From assembly GCA_026705295.1 (NCBI GenBank), contig JAPPBA010000020.1:1-60828 (forward strand): a DNA stretch of 60,828 nt, given 5' to 3'. The notes under the pieces are model-generated. The model searched no databases. It saw nothing but the letters and a program-made list of their open reading frames with translations, and was not told the origin of the DNA. Of this stretch, positions 52,330 to 60,498 are shown piece by piece (position 1 is the stretch's first letter; each line of letters begins with the position of its first letter). The stretch is from Candidatus Palauibacter australiensis. Its GTDB lineage: Bacteria; Gemmatimonadota; Gemmatimonadetes; Palauibacterales; Palauibacteraceae. The position numbers and the translations under genes are program-made.

Positions 52330-54687
52330 ATGAACTTCGAGGTCTTCGTCGTGGGGGGGATCCTCCTGGTCGCGGTGGTCCTGTTCGTCACCGAGAAGAT
52401 CCGGGTAGACCTCGTCGCGTTGATGGTGATGCTGGTGCTCGTCGTGACCGGCATCCTCGAGGGCGAGCAGGCGATCATGGGCTTCGCCAACGAAGCCGTC
52501 ATCACGATCGCTTCCGTCCTGGTCCTGAGCGGCGCCCTGATGCGGACCGGGGTGGCTCATTTCATCGGCCAACGGGTCCTGGCGGCATCGGGCGATGGCG
52601 TCGGCCGCCTCATCGCGGTGATGATGGCCACGGTGGGCCTCCTGTCGGGCATCATGAACGACATCGGGATCACCGCGCTCATGCTGCCGGTGGTACTGGA
52701 CATGGCCCGCCGCATAGGGACGCCGCCCTCCAAGCTGCTCATGCCCCTCGCCTTCGGATCCCTGCTCGGCGGGATGACGACCCTGATCGGAACGGCGCCG
52801 AACATCCTCGTGAACGGGGCGCTGCAGGATGCCGGGTTCGAGCCGTTCGGGATGTTCTCGTTCACGCCCGTCGGGTTGACCGCGCTCGCGGTCGGAATCG
52901 TCTACATGACCTTCCTCGGGCGGCGCCTGTTCCCGGACCGGGATCCGAAGAAGGAATCGACGCCCGCGGATCTGGGCGGACTTTACGACCTGCGCGGCCT
53001 GATCGGCATGCTGAGAGCCCCCGAGAATTCCACCCTGGCGGGCAAGACACTGCAGCAAAGCCGCCTGGGCCAGGCCCTGGGTCTGAACGTCGTCGCGGTG
53101 CAGCGAAGCGGACAGATGATCCTCGCTCCCGGGACGGACTTCGTCCTGAACGGGGGAGACGAGATGGTGGTCGAAGGAACCCTCGAGAGGTTCGAAGCCC
53201 TGCGCGCATGGAAGCAACTGGAGATCGAGTCCAGAGACCGGACGCTGGGGCGGATCACCGACGCCTCCGTGGAGGTGGCGGAACTGGAGCTGGCGGAAGA
53301 TTCATCGCTGATCAGGCGGACCGTTCGCGAGGCGAATCTGCGCCGGACCCGTCACCTGCACGTCCTCGCGATTCTGCGCGGCGATCGGGCACACCGCACG
53401 GGATTGCGGCTCATGACGCTCGCTCCGGGGGATCGCCTGCTGGTTGCGGCGAAGAGCGGGCGACTTGCCGCACTGGAGGAGGACAAGACCCTCGGAGCGG
53501 TCCATTCGGTGCCGGCAGGAGAACTGATCTCCCGCTACCAGATGGAACGCAGGATTCAGAGCGTCAGAATCTCGGAAGATTCGCTACTCGCCGGTCAGTT
53601 GCTCGCAGAGACCCACCTGGCCGATGCGTTCGGCCTGACGGTCGTGGGCATTTTGCGGGCCGATGAAGAGCTTCTCATGCCGGATCCGGATACGAGAATC
53701 GAGGGAGGGGACGTTCTCCTCCTCCGGGGACGATTCGAGGATCTCGAGATCCTGGCGGGGCTCCAGGGATTGACGGTGGGCGACAATCGCCCCCTGGACT
53801 TCAGCCGCCTGGAGTCCGACACGGTCGGCCTGGCGGAGGCCTCGTTGTCCCCACGCACGACATTCGCGGGAAAGACGATCGAGGAACTCAATTTCCGCGA
53901 GAACTACGGCGTTTCCATCCTTGCGATATGGCGGAATGGAGAGATCTACCGGAGCGGGCTGCGGCGAATGGAACTGCTCCCGGGCGATGCGTTCCTGCTC
54001 TATGGCGACAGGAACAAGCTCGCGCTCCTGGTGGACCACCCGGACTTCCTCGTCATGACCGAAGGAGCGACAGAGGCGGTGCGCAGCCGGAAGGCTCCGG
54101 TCAGCGCCCTCATCATGGCGGGCGTCCTGACTTCGGTGATCTCAGGCCTGCTGCCCATCTTCATCGCGGCGCCGATCGGGGCGGTCGCGATGGTGCTGAC
54201 GGGCTGTCTCAACATCGAAGAGGCCTATCGGTGTATCGAGATGAAAGCGGTGGTCCTGATCGCGGGGATGCTCAGCCTGGGAATGGCGATGCAGGAGTCC
54301 GGAACCGCCGCGCTGGTGGCCGAGGCGGTGCTGGGATCTCTCGCGGACTTCGGTCCCCTGGCGGTGGTGGCGGGACTCTTCCTGATCACGGCCCTCTCGG
54401 CTCAGATGATGCCGACGGCGGCGGTGGCGGTGCTCATGTCGCCCATTGCGCTCAGCACGGCCGTCAGTGAAGGGCTCTCACCCCACGCGCTGATGATGAC
54501 GGTGGCGGTGGCGAGTTCCTGCGCCTTCATGAGCCCGGTGGGACACCCGGTGAACCTGCTGGTGATGGGTTTCGGAGGGTACCGGTTCGTCGATTTCATC
54601 AAGGCCGGATTCCCGCTGTTCATCCTGGTCATGGCGGTGGTGCTGACCGTGCTCCCGCTCGTCTGGCAGCTCGCGCCGGCAGGCTGA
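52330..54687 (+). CDS. SLC13/DASS-type permease with four RCK_C (TrkA-C)-like repeats
   Basis: A 785-residue membrane transporter. Residues 1-200 hold the first membrane half, with NDIGITALMLPVVLDMA and GTAPNILVNGAL (SLC13 motif). Residues about 215-565 are soluble and contain four repeats of the TrkA-C pattern (NSTLAGKTLQQSRLG, DSSLIRRTVREANLR, EDSLLAGQLLAETHL and RTTFAGKTIEELNFR, each followed by VVAVQR/VLAILR/VVGILR/ILAIWR and LxPGDxxLL). Residues 580-785 are the second membrane half, with QMMPTAAVAVLMSP and SPVGHPVNLLVMGFGG. Substrates of relatives are sulfate, di-/tricarboxylates or phosphate, and the RCK_C domains suggest ligand gating. GGAGG before ATG 52330 supports the start. Confidence 0.88.
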   Translation: MNFEVFVVGGILLVAVVLFVTEKIRVDLVALMVMLVLVVTGILEGEQAIMGFANEAVITIASVLVLSGALMRTGVAHFIGQRVLAASGDGVGRLIAVMMATVGLLSGIMNDIGITALMLPVVLDMARRIGTPPSKLLMPLAFGSLLGGMTTLIGTAPNILVNGALQDAGFEPFGMFSFTPVGLTALAVGIVYMTFLGRRLFPDRDPKKESTPADLGGLYDLRGLIGMLRAPENSTLAGKTLQQSRLGQALGLNVVAVQRSGQMILAPGTDFVLNGGDEMVVEGTLERFEALRAWKQLEIESRDRTLGRITDASVEVAELELAEDSSLIRRTVREANLRRTRHLHVLAILRGDRAHRTGLRLMTLAPGDRLLVAAKSGRLAALEEDKTLGAVHSVPAGELISRYQMERRIQSVRISEDSLLAGQLLAETHLADAFGLTVVGILRADEELLMPDPDTRIEGGDVLLLRGRFEDLEILAGLQGLTVGDNRPLDFSRLESDTVGLAEASLSPRTTFAGKTIEELNFRENYGVSILAIWRNGEIYRSGLRRMELLPGDAFLLYGDRNKLALLVDHPDFLVMTEGATEAVRSRKAPVSALIMAGVLTSVISGLLPIFIAAPIGAVAMVLTGCLNIEEAYRCIEMKAVVLIAGMLSLGMAMQESGTAALVAEAVLGSLADFGPLAVVAGLFLITALSAQMMPTAAVAVLMSPIALSTAVSEGLSPHALMMTVAVASSCAFMSPVGHPVNLLVMGFGGYRFVDFIKAGFPLFILVMAVVLTVLPLVWQLAPAG

Positions 54688-54704
54688 AATCTGACGCGTC
54701 GACG

Positions 54705-54732
54705 GAGCCTGCGGACGGCCGGGTCCAGGCTC
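54705..54732 (+). terminator. stem-loop after the SLC13-type gene
   Basis: GAGCC...GGAC, a 6-base loop and GTCC-A-GGCTC form a bulged 9-bp stem 18 bases after the stop. There is no T-tract, so it is a weak candidate terminator. Confidence 0.4.
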
Positions 54733-54757
54733 TACCGGGGCTGGCGTTTCTGCTATC

Positions 54758-55156
54758 TTGCAGGGTGGCGGGAGAGCAGGGATCGACCATCGCCGCAGCA
54801 GGGAGTGCTTCGACTTCGACGAGGACGGGGACTGCCCCGGGAGCAACGACCTGGCGCTCAACGCCCCGAGCCACAAGGGCTCCGTGGGGTTCGCGTTCAC
54901 CGACCGCGCCCGAGGGTTCGTGCTCGACGGGCGCTGGCGCTTCACCGATGGTTTCGACATGAGGTCGGGCGTGTTTGCCGGTGCCGTGGACGCCTACCAC
55001 GTCCTGGATCTGACGACCGGCTATCAGCTTCCCTTCCAGCCGAACGCACGCCTGGAACTGACGGTGTACAACCTGCTCAACAACGTGCATCGGGAGTTCG
55101 TGGGAGCGCCGGAGCTGGGGAGGTTGGCGCTGTAGCGGCTGCGCTACGACTTCTGA
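54758..55156 (+). pseudogene. C-terminal remnant of a TonB-dependent receptor
   Basis: The frame encodes about 125 residues that read as the last barrel strands of a SusC/CirA-type receptor: ECFDFDEDGDCPGSNDLALNAPSHKGSVGFAF, VLDLTTGYQLPFQPNARLELTVYNLLNNVHREFVGAPELGR. It ends LAL-TAG (55133-55135). If the TAG is read through, the frame continues RLRYDF-TGA (55154-55156), exactly the terminal strand with C-terminal Phe needed for barrel insertion. There is no plug, signal or upstream part, so the gene is truncated at the 5' side and also interrupted near the end. Confidence 0.8.
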
Positions 55157-55180
55157 GATCGGCGATGTGCGGTCATCGTG

Positions 55181-55280
55181 CTAGAGGCGGACCCAGGCGA
55201 TTCCGTCCACGTGCTCGAAGTGGCGGTCGGCCGAAACCAGGTCGGCTCCCCCTCAGAATACGAATCGCCGCTGTGAACCG
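55181..55280 (-). pseudogene. C-terminal remnant of a PIN-domain (VapC-like) toxin, frameshifted
   Basis: The minus strand reads GADLVSADRHFEHVDGIAWVRL and then TAG, the typical end of PIN-domain ribonuclease toxins (LVTxDxHF pattern with the last acidic residue). Upstream the frame is broken at a G5 run; shifting by one base continues as RFTAAIRILR before a TGA. No N-terminal part and no antitoxin are left. It lies between the TonB remnant and the oxidoreductase gene, so 54.7-55.28 kb is a stretch of decayed genes. Confidence 0.65.
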
Positions 55281-55288
55281 TCAAGGCT

Positions 55289-56740
55289 TCACTGATCGGT
55301 CAGGCTCCGGCCGTAAGGAGGCGAGTCTCTCAGGCGCGCCGAGGCGCTGAGGGCGCTCCCGGACAACGCCATGCCGGGGGACTGACGGGCCAGGAAGTCC
55401 GCAACTTCCTCGGCCGCTCTGACGCCGCTCGCGAGGGCCCCGTTCACGGAGGGCGTGCGCATGTAGTCGCCCGCGAAGAAGAGATTGCAGAACCCCCGGC
55501 CGTGCGGGCGATGCATATCGGAGATCGCCCTGAACATGCCGGGGCGCCCCATGCAAACGGCCTCTTTCCAGCGGTACACGCGCGTGAAGAGGCCTTCGTC
55601 GTCGGCGGGGAGAGCAGAACCCGGAGGAGGATTCAGGCGCGCTTCGCGGAGCAGTTCTCGCTTGATCTCCTCGTCGTCCAGCGCCAGCAACTCCTTCGCG
55701 CGGTCTTTGCCGATGATCAGGTCCAGGGTGCTCTTTCCGGGCGGCGCGCACGCCGGGAGGTTTACGGATCGGTCCAGCAGAAGCGGCGTATCGTCGTCAG
55801 GGTGAATGGCGCCGTGCCAGCCGGCGGGGAGCGGCGGACGGTCGAGTCCGATGACGACCCGGCAGCCGCTGGAGTAGGTCACCGTTTCGAGCGCCCGGCG
55901 GATTCCGTCGGGCAGCTCGGGGATGAGGTCCGGTACCCTCGTGGCGGGAACGGCGCAGATGACTGCGTCCGCCTCGATGGGGCCGGCGTCCGTCGCGACG
56001 CGCGTCACGATGTCGCTTCGCGCTTCAACTCGATGGACGGTGGTCGAGACGCGGATCGCGTCTCCGCACGCGGCGGCCAGTGCGCGGGCGAGGTCGGAGG
56101 TCCCTTTCTCGGGTACCCAGAGTTTGTCCGCCCTCAACAGAATCTCCGACACGTACGTCAGCATGTACGCCTGACCGGAGTTGCCGACGTCACCCATCGT
56201 TATCGCCTCAAAGAAGCCCTTGAGGGTCGACTGCACGGACTGGGGCACCGCAATTCTGTCCAGGTAGTCGCCAAACGTCTCGGCGTCGTTCCACTCCGCG
56301 AGTCGGCTGTCGCTCATGAATCCGAGTCGCGTGGATCGGTGAGTCGTGTCGCCGAACAGCTTGCGGCATGCCCGGATGGACCGGGGCGAAAGAAAACCCA
56401 GGGACCCGGCCGCCGGGAGATTCCTGATGAGGTTCGTGGCCGAAAGGCCCGGTGTCGTTGTGACCCACCTGCCATGCCGGTACCAGCCGAGCTTCATCTT
56501 CGAGCGAGCCTGCGGCACGCCCAACTCGTGGCACATTTCGTGGGCCACGTCGCAGGACGAAGTGAAGAAGTCCGCCCCGGCATCCACGAAAAAACCGTCC
56601 ACTTGTTCGCCCGCCAGACGCCCACCCACGTGTGCGAGCGACTCCAGCAGCATGGGCTCAATGCCCTTCTTCTTGAGCGTGTAGGCGGCGCTGAGACCGG
56701 CCGCTCCTCCCCCGATGATGACGACTCGTCGTGGGTTCAT
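55289..56740 (-). CDS. FAD-dependent amine-oxidase/protoporphyrinogen-oxidase-like oxidoreductase
   Basis: A 483-residue flavoenzyme. The dinucleotide fold VVIIGGGAAGLSAAYTLKKKGIEPMLLESLAHVGGRL at the N-terminus and GADFFTSS shortly after are the amine-oxidase/desaturase type. VICAVPATRVPDLIPEL is the second FAD contact. The C-terminal FAD motif is LFFAGDYMRTPSVNGALASGVRAAEEV. The substrate is unknown; relatives act on porphyrinogens, carotenoids or amines. ATG 56740 starts the Rossmann strand, while the open frame to 56815 adds non-family residues. The last ~25 residues are low-complexity Ser/Ala. Confidence 0.83.
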   Translation of the reverse strand: MNPRRVVIIGGGAAGLSAAYTLKKKGIEPMLLESLAHVGGRLAGEQVDGFFVDAGADFFTSSCDVAHEMCHELGVPQARSKMKLGWYRHGRWVTTTPGLSATNLIRNLPAAGSLGFLSPRSIRACRKLFGDTTHRSTRLGFMSDSRLAEWNDAETFGDYLDRIAVPQSVQSTLKGFFEAITMGDVGNSGQAYMLTYVSEILLRADKLWVPEKGTSDLARALAAACGDAIRVSTTVHRVEARSDIVTRVATDAGPIEADAVICAVPATRVPDLIPELPDGIRRALETVTYSSGCRVVIGLDRPPLPAGWHGAIHPDDDTPLLLDRSVNLPACAPPGKSTLDLIIGKDRAKELLALDDEEIKRELLREARLNPPPGSALPADDEGLFTRVYRWKEAVCMGRPGMFRAISDMHRPHGRGFCNLFFAGDYMRTPSVNGALASGVRAAEEVADFLARQSPGMALSGSALSASARLRDSPPYGRSLTDQ

Positions 56741-56926
56741 TGGACCTGTCGGTTTTGATGAGATGAACGTGATGCCCGGGGCCAGGTGGGCCGCTCCAGC
56801 GGAGCCGTCACCCACTCAAATTGGGGGAGGTGCGATCCGCGCCTAGAAGGCTCTAGCGGCAGGCAGAGCGGGGGAAGGGACGATTCTTATGGATATGGAG
56901 CAAAAGACGAAGAAAAGGCACGACTT
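56741..56926. other. 186-bp gap between the oxidoreductase and AraC-type genes
   Basis: Both flanking genes run on the minus strand, so this is downstream of the AraC-like gene and upstream of the oxidoreductase. I see no hairpin or gene in it. The part near 56880-56930 is richer in A and T (ATTCTTATGGATATGGAG) and could hold the oxidoreductase promoter. Confidence 0.4.
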
Positions 56927-57700
56927 TTAGTCCCGATCTGCTCGGCTCAGCAACGGCCGCACGAACTTTTCGTTGAACGCGGCGAAGAGCTGATCGGGAT
57001 CCATACACTCGAGTTCTCGCAGCGTGCATCCCGGCCATCGTTTGCTTTTTCGCGTCAGCGTCGGGCGGGCGAAGCGGACGATCCTGCTCACGCTCTCCCA
57101 GCTCAGGCCCGACAGGCGAAGCTGATGGGCGCGCAGCATCACGAGACCGCCGAGGAAACGGTTCAGCGTCGTCGCGCGCGCGGTGGCGTCGGCGAACTGC
57201 TGCGAGAGGGTGACCGGGGAGCAGCGGACGGCACGGGCCAGCTCGCCGGCGCAGCGCAGGGGCGTGCTCTGGGCTTTGGTGGCGGCTATGGACAAGCCTG
57301 TGCGCAGGAGTCGGGGGAGATCCGATCGGTGTATGACGTAAGCCAGATGAGACAACCCCGATTTGCTGCGCACCCGCACGATTTCATGGGGGAGTTGCGT
57401 CTCGAGTTTGTCGAACCAGACGAGTGCGGATACCCGCACATCGCTCAACCAGCGCGCCACTGCCGAGTCGCGGTCCGTCACCAGGATGACCGGGATCAGT
57501 GGCAGGATCCGCTCAACGTCCTTGAGCAGTTCGACCGTCTCGGGCACAACCCAACTGCGACACGCGATGATCAGACCGGTGGTATCGCCTTCTTCGCCCG
57601 TGACGACCGCGGCCGCATCGCGCACGACGGTGACGGGGCCCTCCACGGCAGCCTGCACGCGCTCGGCGTCACCTGACGTATGGGCGAAGATGCGGATCAA
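56927..57700 (-). CDS. AraC-type HTH protein with pseudo-receiver N-terminus
   Basis: A 257-residue probable transcription factor. The N-terminal half has alternating strands and helices like a response receiver (TTGLIIACRSW, LIPVILVTDRDS, VSALVWFDKLE with the Lys position), but the phosphoacceptor Asp after strand 3 is replaced, reading IIACRSW. The C-terminal half has a two-helix-turn-helix AraC layout (CAGELARAVRCSPVTLSQQFADATARATTLNRFLGGLVMLRAHQLRLSGLSWESVSRIVRF). The start is TTG 57700 without a clear ribosome site; GTG 57658 is an alternative. It is divergent from the single-chain kinase-regulator gene. Confidence 0.65.
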   Translation of the reverse strand: MIRIFAHTSGDAERVQAAVEGPVTVVRDAAAVVTGEEGDTTGLIIACRSWVVPETVELLKDVERILPLIPVILVTDRDSAVARWLSDVRVSALVWFDKLETQLPHEIVRVRSKSGLSHLAYVIHRSDLPRLLRTGLSIAATKAQSTPLRCAGELARAVRCSPVTLSQQFADATARATTLNRFLGGLVMLRAHQLRLSGLSWESVSRIVRFARPTLTRKSKRWPGCTLRELECMDPDQLFAAFNEKFVRPLLSRADRD

Positions 57701-58020
57701 TTCAGGGGGTCCGCGGCCAGCGACATGCGAGGCTGCTCAGCGAGACGGCTCTCATCGAACACCGTGTAGCTGTGTCACGAACCGGTGCGGTATCGTGATT
57801 ATTTGGCGATCCAGCGGTTCACGCGCATGAGATTACGGTGACCGAGAAACAGCGCGCAAGGATGACCGAACCGGCTCACCGGGGAGTTTCGTGCCCTTGA
57901 ACCCTGCCTGCGAGTCTTGCCGAGCGACATTTGCGGTATATTATCGTGACAAACGAGCGATAATCGCGGAATGGCTGCAGCGGGAAGCCTGGATTTCCGG
58001 TGCGGCGGAGAAGTGAACAA
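57701..58020. promoter_or_regulatory. 320-bp divergent region with an ATTATCG/CGATAAT inverted repeat
   Basis: No gene is seen in this stretch. ATTATCG (57940-57946) and CGATAAT (57958-57964) form a perfect inverted repeat with an 11-base spacer, in a local A+T-rich patch that includes GGTATATTATCG, a possible -10. The repeat lies 57 bp upstream of the kinase-regulator ATG and could be its autoregulatory operator. Confidence 0.4.
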
Positions 58021-60384
58021 ATGGCTGAGAGTTCCGCCGAGTGGCAGCGACAGGTGGAGGCGCTTCGAGAGCGCGTCACGAGGTTGAGTGCCGCCGTCCT
58101 GCGCATCAGCAGTACCCTGGATCTGGATACCGTCCTCCAGGAGGTCGCCGACAGCGCCCGAGCCCTGACCGGGGCGCGCTACGGCCTGATCACCACGGTC
58201 GACCGCGCCGGGCACCTCGAGGACTTCGTCACTTCCGGCTTTACACCCCGGGAGAAGGACGAGATGGCTTCGTGGCCGGATGGACCGCGGCTCTTCGAAC
58301 ACCTGCGAGCGCTCGACGCGCCGCTCCGGCTGTCGGACCTGCCGGCCTACGTCCGAGCGCTCGGGCTCGCGCCGGATCTGATGCGGTCCAAGACGCTACA
58401 GGGGGTGCCGCTGCGGCATCACGACATCGCGGTGGGCCACTTTTTTCTCGCGGAGAAGGAAGGTGGAGAGGAGTTCACCGACGCGGACGAGGAGGTGCTG
58501 ATGCTGTTCGCGTCCCAGGCGGCGACGGCGATCGCCAACGCCCGCGCGCACCGCGATGAGCGAAGGGCACGGGCCGACCTGGAGACGCTGATCGAAACCT
58601 CGCCGGTGGGTGTCGTGGTCTTCGATGGACGGACGGGCCAGCTCCTGTCGTTCAACCGGGAGGCACGACGGATCGTCGATGTACTTAGCATGCCCGGGAC
58701 CTCCTCGGAGGCGCTGCTGGAACTGATCACCTTCCGCCGCGCCGACGGGCGGGAACTGGCCCTGGCCGAGTTCCCGCTGACGCAGTTGTTGAGCAGCGGC
58801 GAGACGGTGCGCGGCGAGGAGATGACGCTGTCGGTGCCCGACGGCCGACACGTGACCACGCTGGTCAACGCGACGCCGATTCAGACGACCGACGGCGCCG
58901 TCGAATCGGTCGTGGTCACCCTGCAGGACCTGGCGCCGCTGGAGCAGATCGAGCGGCTGCGCGCAGAGTTCCTGCAGATCGTGAGCCACGAACTCAGGAC
59001 GCCACTGATCTCGATCAAGGGTTCGACGGCCACCGTGCTGGGAAGCTCGGCGGCGCCCGACGCGGCCGAGATGCTGCAGTTCTTCCGCGTCATCGACGAC
59101 CAGGCCGACCGCATGCATGGCCTTATTGGCGATTTGCTCGACCACGGACGCATCGTGACCGGCACGCTGTCGGTGTCCCCCGAGGCGGTCGAGGTCGCCC
59201 ACGTCGTGGACCGGGCGCGGAGCGACTTTGAGAGAGGCACCGGGACGCACCCGCTCGACATCGACCTGCCGGAGGACCTCCCTCGCGTCTTCGCCGACCG
59301 CGTGCGCGTCGTCCAGGTTCTCAACAACCTCCTGTCCAACGCGGCGAGGTACTCGCCCGAGTCGTCGCCCGTCCGCGTGAACGCAGCGAGGGACGGCGTA
59401 CATGTGACCATCACGGTGACCGACCAGGGTCGGGGCGTGCCGCCGGACCGGCTGCCGCACCTGTTTCGCAGGTATACGGCGCCCGCCGCGGGGGACCGCC
59501 ACGGCGGGCTGCGGGGAGCGGGTCTGGGGCTCACGATCTGCAAGGGACTCGTGGAAGCGCACGGGGGCCGCATTTGGGCCGAGAGCGACGGTCCGGGACG
59601 CGGCACGCGGTTCACATTCACGCTCCCGGTGGCTGAGGAGGTGTATGCCGCCGCGGCACGTCCGGCGGCGGGGGGCCGAAGTCCGGCTCAGGAAGGAGTG
59701 CATGGCACGCGAGTCCTGGTCGTCGACGATGATCCGCAGACCCTGCGGTACGCTCGGGACGCGCTCACCGAAGCAGGTTACGTGCCGGTCGTGACCGGCG
59801 ACCCGGACGAAGTGGTTGATCTCGTCAGGACGCACAAACCCGGGCTGGCCCTGCTGGACCTGCTACTCCCCGGGACCGACGGGATCGCTCTGATGGAGCG
59901 GATCCCCGAACTGACGGACGTTCCGGTGATCTTCATCTCCGCTTACGGGAGGGAGGAAACGGTCGTCAGGGCGTTGGACGCGGGCGCGGTGGATTACATC
60001 GTCAAACCCTTCTCTCCATCGGAACTGGGGGCGAGGGTGCGGGCCGCCTTGCGCCGAGTGGCCGGCCCGAAGCCGTTCGCGCTCGGGCAACTGGCCATCC
60101 GGTACGACGCGCGTCGGGTCTCGGTGGCCGGCCGGCAGGTGCAACTGACAGCCACCGAGTACGAACTGCTTCGCGTGCTGTCGATGAACGTCGGTCGTGT
60201 GCTCACATACGAATCGATACTGCGCCAGGCGTGGGGCGGACGGCACGCCGGGACTCCGGATCCGAAGCTCGTGCGCGCCGTCGTGAAGCGCCTGCGCCGC
60301 AAACTTGGAGACGACGCCGCCAACCCCGCCTATATCCGCAACGAGCGTGGCGTCGGCTATTACATGCCCACCGAAGGAGTCTGA
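58021..60384 (+). CDS. single-chain two-component regulator: GAF-PAS-histidine kinase-receiver-winged helix
   Basis: A 787-residue soluble protein with no membrane span. Domains in order: coiled-coil start; GAF (about 25-175: LTGARYGLITTVDRAGHLEDFVTSGF, KTLQGVPLRHHDIAVGHFFLAEKEGG, close to DevS/DosT GAF domains); PAS (about 185-300); HisKA with H323 in VSHELRTPLIS; HATPase with NNLLSNAARYS, DQGRGVP and GAGLGLTICK; receiver (about 560-680) with D613 in LALLDLLLPG and K662 in VKPFSP; and an OmpR-type winged helix ending NERGVGYYMPTE. Sensor, relay and DNA-binding output sit in one polypeptide. ATG 58021 is preferred to the open frame at 58000, with GGAGAAG upstream. Confidence 0.9.
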   Translation: MAESSAEWQRQVEALRERVTRLSAAVLRISSTLDLDTVLQEVADSARALTGARYGLITTVDRAGHLEDFVTSGFTPREKDEMASWPDGPRLFEHLRALDAPLRLSDLPAYVRALGLAPDLMRSKTLQGVPLRHHDIAVGHFFLAEKEGGEEFTDADEEVLMLFASQAATAIANARAHRDERRARADLETLIETSPVGVVVFDGRTGQLLSFNREARRIVDVLSMPGTSSEALLELITFRRADGRELALAEFPLTQLLSSGETVRGEEMTLSVPDGRHVTTLVNATPIQTTDGAVESVVVTLQDLAPLEQIERLRAEFLQIVSHELRTPLISIKGSTATVLGSSAAPDAAEMLQFFRVIDDQADRMHGLIGDLLDHGRIVTGTLSVSPEAVEVAHVVDRARSDFERGTGTHPLDIDLPEDLPRVFADRVRVVQVLNNLLSNAARYSPESSPVRVNAARDGVHVTITVTDQGRGVPPDRLPHLFRRYTAPAAGDRHGGLRGAGLGLTICKGLVEAHGGRIWAESDGPGRGTRFTFTLPVAEEVYAAAARPAAGGRSPAQEGVHGTRVLVVDDDPQTLRYARDALTEAGYVPVVTGDPDEVVDLVRTHKPGLALLDLLLPGTDGIALMERIPELTDVPVIFISAYGREETVVRALDAGAVDYIVKPFSPSELGARVRAALRRVAGPKPFALGQLAIRYDARRVSVAGRQVQLTATEYELLRVLSMNVGRVLTYESILRQAWGGRHAGTPDPKLVRAVVKRLRRKLGDDAANPAYIRNERGVGYYMPTEGV

Positions 60385-60414
60385 CCTCGATGATCGTGCC
60401 CCGCGGCGGCCTTC

Positions 60415-60448
60415 TTGACCGTTATTGATAAGGGGTTATCGTTATCTT
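60415..60448 (+). promoter_or_regulatory. promoter with overlapping GATAA-GGGG-TTATC palindrome
   Basis: TTGACC (60415-60420) and TATCGT (60437-60442), 16 bases apart, look like a sigma70-type promoter. GATAA (60427-60431), GGGG and TTATC (60436-60440) form a perfect palindrome inside it, followed by another GTTATC. A repressor bound here would block the promoter. TTATCG also occurs in the operator candidate before the kinase-regulator gene. Confidence 0.45.
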
Positions 60449-60498
60449 CGAGATCATGCCCGAGGCGGGCGGATCCATTAACGGAACGAGGTGAAAAC

